From positions 558,001 to 622,000 of the forward strand of contig NZ_ANIN01000002.1 in the NCBI RefSeq assembly GCF_000320365.1: a DNA stretch of 64,000 nucleotides, given 5' to 3'. This DNA is from Moraxella macacae 0408225 (GTDB lineage Bacteria > Pseudomonadota > Gammaproteobacteria > Pseudomonadales > Moraxellaceae). The stretch's first letter is position 1. Each line of letters starts with the position of its first letter. The notes under the pieces were generated by a model. The model did no database searches. It was given only the letters and a program-made list of their open reading frames with translations, and was not told the DNA's origin. Below, one piece after another: positions 38,051-45,789 of the stretch. The translations under genes were made by a program, and so were the position numbers.

Positions 38051-38764
38051 ATGAGTGATTTTTTTAACCATCTGTTCGCCCAACTTTTTGCCCAATATCA
38101 AGCGTACACGCCCATGTTAATGGCGTTAGAACTGATTGCCAGTGTGTTCGGACTGATTTCTGTGCTGTTGTCAAAACGTGGCAATGTGTTGGTATTTCCT
38201 GTCGGTTTGATTAGCACAGGCTTGTATGTGTATTTACTTTGGCAATGGCAATTATTTGGAGATATGTTGATTAATGTTTATTATTCAGCAATGGCAATTT
38301 TTGGTTGGATAAATTGGCAACAAAATCAACAGAATCAACAAATTGTAACAATTAGCACCACCACTTTGAAAGAATGGCAACAACTTGGTCTGATCGCAAT
38401 TGGCAGTTTTATTTTTGTCGGCGTTGTGTATTATTTTAAACCTTTTATTAACAATCATTTTAGCATGACTGGGGTTAGTTTGGGTTTTTCGCACTTTGTT
38501 TGGACAGATTATGTCGATATTTTAACCACAGGATTGTTTTTGGTAGGCATGCTGTTAATGGCAAATCGCAAAATTGAAAACTGGCTTGTGTGGATCGCAG
38601 CCGATGCTATCAGTGTGCCACTGTATTTTTACAAAGGCATAATTTTTACTTCCGTGCAGTATTTTTTATTTACCCTTGTGGCAATTTTAGGCTATTTGTC
38701 ATGGCAAAAACTACTCGTTCAGCAACATTTAACTCAACACCAAAACCTGCAAACCACGCTCTAA
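38051..38764 (+). CDS. pnuC: Nicotinamide riboside transporter PnuC
   Basis: Imports nicotinamide riboside for NAD salvage. The 237-residue, seven-span protein has FGLISVLLSKRGNVLVFPVG, the INWQQN loop, TDYVDILTTGLF and WIAADAISVPLYFYKG, typical of PnuC. Its last 64 bp overlap the downstream kinase gene, which phosphorylates the imported riboside and so traps it. No strong ribosome site. The leader carries a two-copy AAAACCATAACTTTAA repeat just before the gene (about 38002-38032). Confidence 0.93.
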   Translation: MSDFFNHLFAQLFAQYQAYTPMLMALELIASVFGLISVLLSKRGNVLVFPVGLISTGLYVYLLWQWQLFGDMLINVYYSAMAIFGWINWQQNQQNQQIVTISTTTLKEWQQLGLIAIGSFIFVGVVYYFKPFINNHFSMTGVSLGFSHFVWTDYVDILTTGLFLVGMLLMANRKIENWLVWIAADAISVPLYFYKGIIFTSVQYFLFTLVAILGYLSWQKLLVQQHLTQHQNLQTTL

Positions 38765-39318
38765 GCATACCAAAACCTGTGCTTACCAAGGTTAAAAAAG
38801 TACTGATTTTGGGAGCAGAATGCACAGGCAAAAGCACGTTGGCACAAGATTTGGGTGCGTATTTTACCACGCCGATTGTTAACGAGTACATGCGTACTTA
38901 TTTGACAGAAAAACCAAGCAATTATACATGCCAATGGGTTGATTTATTGCCAATTGCCGTCGGACAAATGATACATGAAAACCAAGCCGTTAGCCTGGCA
39001 GAAACTCAAAACCTGCCGTATGTTTTTTGTGATACAGGCTTGTTTGAGATCATGGTGTACAGTCATTGGTATTTTAATGCCTGTCCAAAAGAAATTGAAC
39101 AACACGCCAACCAATACCGCTATGATTTGGTGCTATTAACCGATAATTTTGGCATACAATGGGTAGCAGATACCATGCGAGATTTACCAAACGGACATGA
39201 TAAAATGCACCAAACTTTTGTTAAGTTTTTAAACGCCCATCGTATGGAGTTTGTTGCCATATCTGGCAACCGAAAGCAACGCGTACAAAATGTGGTGAAT
39301 TTATTAGCCAAACTTTAA
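38701..39318 (+). CDS. Nicotinamide riboside kinase (NadR-type kinase domain)
   Basis: 205 residues corresponding to the C-terminal ribosylnicotinamide kinase half of NadR, without the DNA-binding or NMN adenylyltransferase parts. The P-loop is LGAECTGKSTLA, followed by NEYMRTYL, a CDTGLFEIMVYSHWYF core and LLTDNFGIQWVADTMRD. The ATG at 38701 is the last Met before the P-loop, which forces a 64-bp overlap with pnuC; the open frame extends further back inside pnuC. The pair forms an uptake-and-trap module for NAD synthesis. Confidence 0.88.
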   Translation: MAKTTRSATFNSTPKPANHALSIPKPVLTKVKKVLILGAECTGKSTLAQDLGAYFTTPIVNEYMRTYLTEKPSNYTCQWVDLLPIAVGQMIHENQAVSLAETQNLPYVFCDTGLFEIMVYSHWYFNACPKEIEQHANQYRYDLVLLTDNFGIQWVADTMRDLPNGHDKMHQTFVKFLNAHRMEFVAISGNRKQRVQNVVNLLAKL

Positions 39319-39388
39319 ACTTAAGTTATTTGGGTTAAACTTAAGTTATTTTAATTAAGTTATTTTAAGCAAGGTTTTATTTTCACGT

Positions 39389-39766
39389 CTAATTTTGCAC
39401 TTCTACATTGCTATAACCTGCTGATTGCAACTCATTTTTGGCTTTTTCGGCACGACTGCTGGCACCGCTGTATAGCTTGATGTTGTCGGATTTGCTTATG
39501 CCTTGACTGCTAATTTTTGTAACGATTTCGCTATGTGGAATGTTAATTGCACCACTGGGGTGATTCATTTGGTATTCTTCTGGCGTGCGAACGTCAATCA
39601 CCACGGTTTTGGCTTGCACGCTCGGTAACAACAAAAATCCTGCCAACACAAGCGATGCGATAAATAACGGCTTTTTAGCAAATTTTAAGGATTTTAACAG
39701 ATTTTGCTTAACTGGATTTTGCTTAGGCTTTGATGCGGTTGTTTTTGACGCGGTTGTTTTTGACAT
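39389..39766 (-). CDS. Exported rhodanese-fold protein lacking the active-site cysteine
   Basis: 125 residues. A long basic N-terminal region with a TASKTTASK duplication precedes a hydrophobic signal/anchor (about 31-50, ending PSVQAKT). The rhodanese domain begins VVIDVRTPEEYQMNHPSGAINIP. Where the catalytic cysteine should be, the loop reads IKLYSGASSRAEKA; there is no cysteine in the protein. It is therefore probably not a sulfurtransferase but a binding fold. PspE-like proteins are the closest type. Confidence 0.8.
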   Translation of the reverse strand: MSKTTASKTTASKPKQNPVKQNLLKSLKFAKKPLFIASLVLAGFLLLPSVQAKTVVIDVRTPEEYQMNHPSGAINIPHSEIVTKISSQGISKSDNIKLYSGASSRAEKAKNELQSAGYSNVEVQN

Positions 39767-40046
39767 AACTGTTCAACTTTATTTAACTAAAAATTTAGTG
39801 ATTAATCCTATCATAGCACACTTTATTAACATTAAACATTGTAAAAATGTTTTTTAATTGTAAATGTAAAATTTGCTAAGATGTTGTATTTTTTTACAAA
39901 AATTTGGTGTATAATAAGACAAAACGTTACAACATAACATTCATAATTTTTTATTCTTATTAAAAACTTGTTAAAAACTTTGTTGTTAAAAACTTTGTTA
40001 AAAAACCAAGTACTTTTCACCCTTAATCTTTACAAAGCTGTATGCC
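39767..40046. other. 280-bp spacer with short duplications, no gene seen
   Basis: AT-rich divergent promoter region between the rhodanese-fold gene and ccoS. AAAAACTTTGTT-type duplications occur at 39961-40000. No operator or FNR-type site (TTGAT-N4-ATCAA) was found, although ccoS is often oxygen-regulated. Confidence 0.5.
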
Positions 40047-40241
40047 ATGCAAAGCATTTATTTTTTAATTCCAATCAGTTTAGTCATGTTTGTTTGTGCA
40101 ATTTTTGCAATTTATTATGCAATAAAATCTCGCCAATTTGACGATTTGGACAACGAATCTCAACGCGTTATTCTTGACGATCGCCAATTTCGACGTAAGC
40201 AACTAAAATCAGCATCAACAGCACCAAACATTCAAAAATAA
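40047..40241 (+). CDS. ccoS: cbb3-type cytochrome oxidase assembly protein CcoS
   Basis: 64 residues. One N-terminal membrane span (about residues 5-27) is followed by IKSRQFDDLDN, the CcoS hallmark, and a short polar tail. CcoS is needed for cofactor insertion into cbb3 oxidase. The rest of the cco cluster is not in the window. The next gene (SafE-like, 40 bp downstream) commonly follows ccoS in gammaproteobacteria. Confidence 0.88.
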   Translation: MQSIYFLIPISLVMFVCAIFAIYYAIKSRQFDDLDNESQRVILDDRQFRRKQLKSASTAPNIQK

Positions 40242-40281
40242 CAGCAAAAATATAGCAAAACTCATAAATTCTGGAGAAAAT

Positions 40282-41106
40282 ATGACTGTAGCACTCTTAT
40301 TAATGGCACTTGGCATGGGTTTTTTTGGTTCACCACATTGTTTGGGCATGTGTGGTGGCATTGTAACAGCGTTTGGCATGTCTATGCAGTCGCTATCGCC
40401 AGCACAAAAAACACGCTTAATCATCACTTATCATTTTGGGCGTTTAACCAGTTATGCAATTTTGGGCGTGATAGCAGCACTGATTGGCACAACGGTATTA
40501 CAGCCCTTATTGGTCAACAATAATTTACCCAGAATATTAGTCGGTGGCGTGTTGGTTTTGGTTGGTTTGTCTATGCTTGGATTGCCGTTTTTAAACCGAT
40601 TAGAAAAAGCAGGGGCAAAACTGTGGCAAGCAATGTCGCCTTTGCGTCAAAAAATCTTTCCACTAAACACCATGCCAAAAGCACTTGGTGCAGGGTTGTT
40701 ATGGGGATTTTTGCCCTGTGGCTTGGTATATGGTGCATTGCTTATAGCTGTGGTGGGTCGTGATACATTGACAGGGGCTATGTTAATGTTTGCCTTTGGA
40801 CTTGGTACATTGCCAATGCTCCTTGCCACACAAGGCACAGTAGCAGCACTACAATCTCGGATTAAACGCTTTCGCTTACGTCAAGCCAATGCAGTTGTTA
40901 TGTCATTATCAGGGCTTGCGGTGATTTTTTTACCAATGACAATGCACCACGGATCGCACGGCCATCACCATCATCATCACCACATGCCAGCCCATGTTGA
41001 ACATTCACACCAAGATTCTACACAAGAAATGCACCATCATGATCATGAACATTCTCACCATCATGAACATGGACACGATCACAGCTTGCACCATCATGCA
41101 CATTAA
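40282..41106 (+). CDS. Sulfite exporter TauE/SafE (UreH-2) family membrane protein with His-rich tail
   Basis: 274 residues with about six membrane spans. It begins GMGFFGSPHCLGMCGG, the family signature with a Cys/His/Met cluster. GLLWGFLPCGLVYGALLIA lies mid-protein with another PCG motif. The last 55 residues contain 28 histidines (HHHHHHH, HEHSHHHEHGHDH), a probable metal buffer. Relatives beside cco genes are proposed to help supply copper for cytochrome oxidase. GGAGA precedes the start, and it probably forms an operon with ccoS. Confidence 0.85.
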   Translation: MTVALLLMALGMGFFGSPHCLGMCGGIVTAFGMSMQSLSPAQKTRLIITYHFGRLTSYAILGVIAALIGTTVLQPLLVNNNLPRILVGGVLVLVGLSMLGLPFLNRLEKAGAKLWQAMSPLRQKIFPLNTMPKALGAGLLWGFLPCGLVYGALLIAVVGRDTLTGAMLMFAFGLGTLPMLLATQGTVAALQSRIKRFRLRQANAVVMSLSGLAVIFLPMTMHHGSHGHHHHHHHMPAHVEHSHQDSTQEMHHHDHEHSHHHEHGHDHSLHHHAH

Positions 41107-41128
41107 AAATCCAAAAGTGCAAGTTTAA

Positions 41129-41497
41129 CTAAATAGATTGTTTAACATATTGATGTGATAGTTCGGTAGTATTAATGGTAATTTGTAGTTTTTGGGCGGT
41201 GTCAAGCCGCTCAATGTGTTTGACATGATGTACAATACTGTCAAAAATACGCGAAATGAGATCGGCTTTGGTGGTGTCATTTCGCCCACTCATCAGATAA
41301 AACTGCACAGAAATAAAACTGTCCTCGCCTGTTGTTATACCAACAAGGCTATGCGATGCTTGACGAATATGGCTTTTGATGGCCGTTGCGTTTTCAAATT
41401 CACCCGTTTGCCACAGGCTTTCATTAATTGCTTGTAATAGCACATTAGGCTGTTTTAATTGAATGTCTTGACTGGTTTCAATGACAATGTGTGGCAT
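41129..41497 (-). CDS. 5-carboxymethyl-2-hydroxymuconate isomerase-like tautomerase
   Basis: 122 residues. It begins MPHIVIETSQDI, giving the N-terminal proline that is the catalytic base in the tautomerase superfamily after removal of Met. The later ISVQFYLMSGRNDTTKADL segment fits the CHMI subgroup. No homoprotocatechuate degradation genes are nearby, so the true substrate is unknown. AAGGAA precedes the start. Convergent with the SafE gene. Confidence 0.82.
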   Translation of the reverse strand: MPHIVIETSQDIQLKQPNVLLQAINESLWQTGEFENATAIKSHIRQASHSLVGITTGEDSFISVQFYLMSGRNDTTKADLISRIFDSIVHHVKHIERLDTAQKLQITINTTELSHQYVKQSI

Positions 41498-41569
41498 AAT
41501 TTTTTCCTTGATAAGGTTAACTAAATATCAGATTAATTGAACAAATTTTTTAAAAAACCAACAAAAAAA

Positions 41570-41761
41570 TTAGCCAACAGGTTTTGCCAATTCATTGAGT
41601 CGTTGCAGGCGTTTTTGTTGCTCGTCATAGGCTTGTTTTTGTATGCGATAAATTTCATAAACGCACAGTTCTTCACAGCCGTTATTGCAACACTCCCAAT
41701 CTTCAGGATAAATGGGCTCTTCTATTAGGCGTTCGCCATTAGGCAATTGGTTTGTTGTCAT
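41570..41761 (-). CDS. Small Cys-rich protein (oxidoreductase-like domain type)
   Basis: 63 residues: an acidic N-terminal half with PEDWECCNNGCEELCVYEIY and a basic, probably helical C-terminus (RIQKQAYDEQQKRLQRL). The CC-x3-C-x3-C pattern followed by an aromatic helix resembles the short oxidoreductase-like domain (PF09791) as I remember it. It could bind metal or an iron-sulfur cluster. It lies between mfd and the tautomerase gene, all on the minus strand. Confidence 0.7.
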   Translation of the reverse strand: MTTNQLPNGERLIEEPIYPEDWECCNNGCEELCVYEIYRIQKQAYDEQQKRLQRLNELAKPVG

Positions 41762-41852
41762 ACAATTGTTTCATTTTATTGTTTCATTTCATTTTTTCAT
41801 TTTATTGCTTGATTTTATTGCACAAAATCAAAAGCCGATTTTAATAGCCAGT

Positions 41853-44800
41853 TTATACCGTGGTTGCCAATTTTTCAAGCAAACTTTTGATAAACTCAAT
41901 GCGTTTTTGTACATTTGCCAAATTTTGTTCATCAAAAACTTTTAATCTGGTTGCCCCATACATTTTAAATTTGCTCGGATTTGCCTGAATCAAGCCAATG
42001 ATCGTCATCGCATCTACAGGCGTATCGACTGAAAAATCCAGTACAGCCACGCACGCATTGGCATCGATCTTATCAATTGCCAACGCTTCTGCCATAAGCC
42101 TAAGTTTGTGAATGGCAAACAAATTTTTAACCGGATCGGGCAAACTGCCAAAACGATCGAGCATTTCACTGCGTACATGAATTAACTCATCATGATTTTG
42201 TGCATTGCTAATTTTTTTGTAAAACAACAGACGCTGATGCACATCACCCAAATAATCATCAGGAATAAGCGCCGAACAATGCAAGTTAATGTCGCTTGTT
42301 AGTGATAGTGGCATGTGCAAATTTGGCTGCTTGCCTGCTTTAATTGCTTTGGTTGCACGGTGAAGCATATCCATGTACAGATTAAAACCGATCGCTTGCA
42401 TGTTGCCACTTTGTTGTTTGCCAAGCAATTCACCCGCCCCACGAATCTCCAAATCTTCACCAGCAAGCATAAAACCTGCACCAAGCGTATTAGCCTTGCT
42501 AATTGCGTCTAAGCGTTTTTTGGCATCACCGGTTAAGCCTTTGATAGAGGGTATAATCAGATAACAGTAGGCTTGATGATGGCTGCGCCCCACACGACCA
42601 CGCAATTGGTGCAGCTGGGCCAGGCCAAATTTATCCGCACGATTGATCACAATTGTGTTGGCATTTGGAATGTCAATGCCTGTTTCAATGATGGTGGTAC
42701 AAACAAGCACATTGTGTTTTTTGTGATAAAAATTTTGCATAACCTGCTCAAGATCACGCTCTTTCATCTGGCCGTGGGCTATCGCCACGCGAGCTTCAGG
42801 CAACATTTCTTGTACAGTTTGTGCCATACGTTCAATACTTGCAACATCATTGTGCACCAAATAAACCTGCCCACCACGCAACAGTTCACGCAATATTGCC
42901 TCTTTCATCAAAGAGGTGCTTTTTTGCACAACAAACGTTTTGATCGCAAGCCGTCTGGCCGGCGGTGTTGCAATGATAGACATGTTTTTCATGCCTGATA
43001 ACGCCATGTTTAAGGTGCGTGGAATGGGCGTAGCCGTCATGGATAACACATCTACATCGGATTGCAAGGCCTTTATCCGCTCTTTATCACGCACGCCAAA
43101 ACGGTGCTCTTCATCAATAATCATCAATCCCAACTTAGCAAAACGAATGTCATCTTGCAATAAGCGGTGCGTGCCAATGATAATGTCAATATTACCCATT
43201 GCCAAATCATGAATAATTTTATCATGCTGTTTTTTTGTGCCAAAACGTGATAGGCTTTCAATACGCACCGCCCAATCGGCAAATCTGTCCATAAAATTAT
43301 CTTCATGTTGCCCTGCCAACAGTGTCGTTGGTACAAGCACCGCCACCTGATAGCCGGCTTGCACTGCAATAAACGCCGCTCGCATTGCCACTTCGGTTTT
43401 GCCAAAACCAACATCACCGCATATCAGGCGATCCATCGGCTTGTTTTGTTTCATATCATGAATAACCGCCTCAATGGCATTTGTCTGATCGGGCGTTTCT
43501 TCAAAAGCAAATTGACTGGCAAACAAATCATACAAAATCGGATCGATGCCAAAATTTATCCCCACTTTGGCATCACGACATGCCTGCACATGAAGCAATT
43601 CAGCTGCCACATCGTGGATTTGTGCCAAGGCCTTTTGTTTGGCTTTATCCCATTTGCCACTGCCAATATGATGAAGTGGCACAGATGACTTATCACCGCC
43701 TGCATAGCGACTGATAAGCTGTAAACTTGACACAGGCACATAAATACTGGCATCATCGGCATATTTTAGATGAATAAATTCTTGCAACTGCTTGTCAATT
43801 TCAAGCACGGTCAATCCATGATAACGCCCAATGCCATGCTCAATATGCACCACAGGATCGCCAATGTTTAACTCACTGACTGATTTTAGCAAAAATTCAT
43901 CAGACACATCGCTTTGACGGCGGCGACGCGTTTGCAATACTTGCCTACCAAACAGATCCGCTTCAGAAATAATTGCCAATTCACCGGGTAAATACGCACC
44001 ACGGTCAATCGGTGCAACGGTTATCGCAAGTTTTACAGTGGCTGTTTTTTGTACAATGGCTGTTTTTGGTAAATCCGTGTCATTTTCTAAAAATTGCTCT
44101 AAACTATCAACCAAAACCAAATCTGCTTTATTTTGCAATGCCCTGCTTTGTAACAATTCGGTTAAAATTTCGCGGCGTCCTGCGGTTTCTGCTACGATTA
44201 GCACCGGTTTTTGTTGCTTTGCCAAAAAATCCAACAAGTGTTGTAGCGGTTCGGTAAATTTATGGTTTACCGTCAAAATTGGCAACTCGCTAAAGGCTGC
44301 GTTAATTGCCCCGGCTCGCTTGGCAACCGCTGTCTCGCTGACAATAATTTTGGCAAAATCTTGCAAATGCTCATAAAAAATCTGTGGGGTTAGATACAAT
44401 TGTTCTGGTGCAACAATGGGTTTTGTGATGTCATGACGCCTGTCGTTGTAACGCGTTTGTACTTGTTGCCAAAAACTATCCAGTGCTGTGTCAAATGCCT
44501 CGTCCAAAACAAACAAACTGTTGTTTGGTAAATAACCAAAAAAATCCGAACCATTTTGCCAAATGTCAGGTTCAAAAAATAACGGCTGATAATATTCTAC
44601 TCCGGCAGGGGCAATGCCTTGCATCACATCATTAAACAATTCAAATTTTCTGGCACTGGTATGCACAAAAGCACTGGCAAAATTGGCTCTAAAGGTTTCT
44701 TTTGCACTTTCTAGTGGCATTTCCTTGGCCGGTAAAATTTTAAAACTGGCAATTTTTCCTAAATTTTTACTTAAATAAGTCTTAAAATTTGCGTATAAAG

Positions 44801-45506
44801 CCGGATCATTTTGTTGCAATTCATCTACATCGGTTTGGGTTAAACTGCGTTGGGTTTGTGGGTTAAAAAACCGAATGCTGTCAATTTCATCATCAAACAA
44901 TTCTAAACGCACAGGAAACGGTTGACCAACTGCAAACAAATCCATAACGCTGCCACGCACCGCAAATTCACCCGGTTCAAACACATTATCCACTGCATGA
45001 TAACCTGCCTGTACAAGGCGTTCGCGCTGAAAATCCAAATCAAACACCTGCCCCACTGATAAATCAAAATGTTGTCCAATTAGCCACGATTTAGGTGCAA
45101 CGCGGTGCATTAAAGTCTGCACACTAAGCAACAAAACTCCCGTTGTTGGCATATTTGTCAACAAACGAATGCGTTCGGCAATGATATCCTGGTGAGGCGA
45201 CAATTCATCATAAGTCAATGTCTCCCAGTCCGGAAATACATAAGCATCAACCCCACAAAATCGCAATTCGGTTTCTAACTGATTTAGGCGGTTTTGGTCA
45301 GTTGTAATGACAACTTTTAAAGCACTGCTTTGTGAACATTGAGATGAGTGTGAACATTGAGACGGGTTTTGGTTTAAACTGGCAAGCCACATCGCCAAAC
45401 TTAAACCTTGCAAATTACCAAGCCTGCGTTTTTCAACGGGCTTGATTGGATCGGCAAACAATTGACTGTTAATACTGTGAAATAATGGAACGAATGGATT
45501 TTTCAT
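41853..45506 (-). CDS. mfd: Transcription-repair coupling factor
   Basis: Removes RNA polymerase stalled at lesions and recruits UvrA. 1217 residues: a UvrB-like N-terminal region, a polymerase-interaction domain (about 530-610, starting GDPVVHIEHGIGRYHG), then the superfamily 2 translocase with Walker A GDVGFGKTEVAMRAA, DEEHRFGV, TATPIPRTLNMAL and RGRVGRSHHQAYCYL. The C-terminal UvrA-binding module is present. Full length with no break. It is divergent from the TonB-dependent receptor gene. Confidence 0.96.
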   Translation of the reverse strand: MKNPFVPLFHSINSQLFADPIKPVEKRRLGNLQGLSLAMWLASLNQNPSQCSHSSQCSQSSALKVVITTDQNRLNQLETELRFCGVDAYVFPDWETLTYDELSPHQDIIAERIRLLTNMPTTGVLLLSVQTLMHRVAPKSWLIGQHFDLSVGQVFDLDFQRERLVQAGYHAVDNVFEPGEFAVRGSVMDLFAVGQPFPVRLELFDDEIDSIRFFNPQTQRSLTQTDVDELQQNDPALYANFKTYLSKNLGKIASFKILPAKEMPLESAKETFRANFASAFVHTSARKFELFNDVMQGIAPAGVEYYQPLFFEPDIWQNGSDFFGYLPNNSLFVLDEAFDTALDSFWQQVQTRYNDRRHDITKPIVAPEQLYLTPQIFYEHLQDFAKIIVSETAVAKRAGAINAAFSELPILTVNHKFTEPLQHLLDFLAKQQKPVLIVAETAGRREILTELLQSRALQNKADLVLVDSLEQFLENDTDLPKTAIVQKTATVKLAITVAPIDRGAYLPGELAIISEADLFGRQVLQTRRRRQSDVSDEFLLKSVSELNIGDPVVHIEHGIGRYHGLTVLEIDKQLQEFIHLKYADDASIYVPVSSLQLISRYAGGDKSSVPLHHIGSGKWDKAKQKALAQIHDVAAELLHVQACRDAKVGINFGIDPILYDLFASQFAFEETPDQTNAIEAVIHDMKQNKPMDRLICGDVGFGKTEVAMRAAFIAVQAGYQVAVLVPTTLLAGQHEDNFMDRFADWAVRIESLSRFGTKKQHDKIIHDLAMGNIDIIIGTHRLLQDDIRFAKLGLMIIDEEHRFGVRDKERIKALQSDVDVLSMTATPIPRTLNMALSGMKNMSIIATPPARRLAIKTFVVQKSTSLMKEAILRELLRGGQVYLVHNDVASIERMAQTVQEMLPEARVAIAHGQMKERDLEQVMQNFYHKKHNVLVCTTIIETGIDIPNANTIVINRADKFGLAQLHQLRGRVGRSHHQAYCYLIIPSIKGLTGDAKKRLDAISKANTLGAGFMLAGEDLEIRGAGELLGKQQSGNMQAIGFNLYMDMLHRATKAIKAGKQPNLHMPLSLTSDINLHCSALIPDDYLGDVHQRLLFYKKISNAQNHDELIHVRSEMLDRFGSLPDPVKNLFAIHKLRLMAEALAIDKIDANACVAVLDFSVDTPVDAMTIIGLIQANPSKFKMYGATRLKVFDEQNLANVQKRIEFIKSLLEKLATTV

Positions 45507-45645
45507 TGGCTGGCTGTCTGTTTAAGGATTGTCTAAGTATCGGTTGTCTAAGTACTGAGTAAAAATTTATCGCTATTATGGGTTGTGTTCATGAATTTTT
45601 AAAGAGGTTGTTGGGTTGTTTTTGTAAAGATACACAATTTTATCG

Positions 45646-45674
45646 TTGTCAAGATTTTATTTATAAATGATAAT
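45646..45674 (+). promoter_or_regulatory. Sigma-70 promoter of the TonB-dependent receptor gene
   Basis: -35 TTGTCA (45646-45651), exactly 17 bp, then -10 GATAAT (45669-45674) inside a Fur box. It is the same layout as the hemP promoter. It predicts a leader of about 110 bases. Confidence 0.7.
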
Positions 45675-45681
45675 TATTTGC
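45663..45681 (+). promoter_or_regulatory. Fur box at the receptor promoter
   Basis: The core AAATGATAATTATT is identical to that at hemP and close to the Fur consensus (ATGATAATCATTATC). It overlaps the -10, implying iron repression of the receptor and the downstream lipoprotein. Confidence 0.72.
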
Positions 45682-45789
45682 ATTTATGTCTTGATTATTC
45701 TGTAACTTTATAGTAAAGTTACTCGCGGTAAAATTTTAGCAATATTTGTTACCTTTAATCAATCTTTTTACATTCAATTTGGATAAACT

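Larger units (their letters stand above)
45507..45789. other. 283-bp divergent promoter region, mfd to receptor
   Basis: Holds the Fur-type promoter of the receptor gene (separate entries) and a two-copy TTGTCTAAGTA motif at about 45532-45556 close to mfd. Nothing else stands out. Confidence 0.5.
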
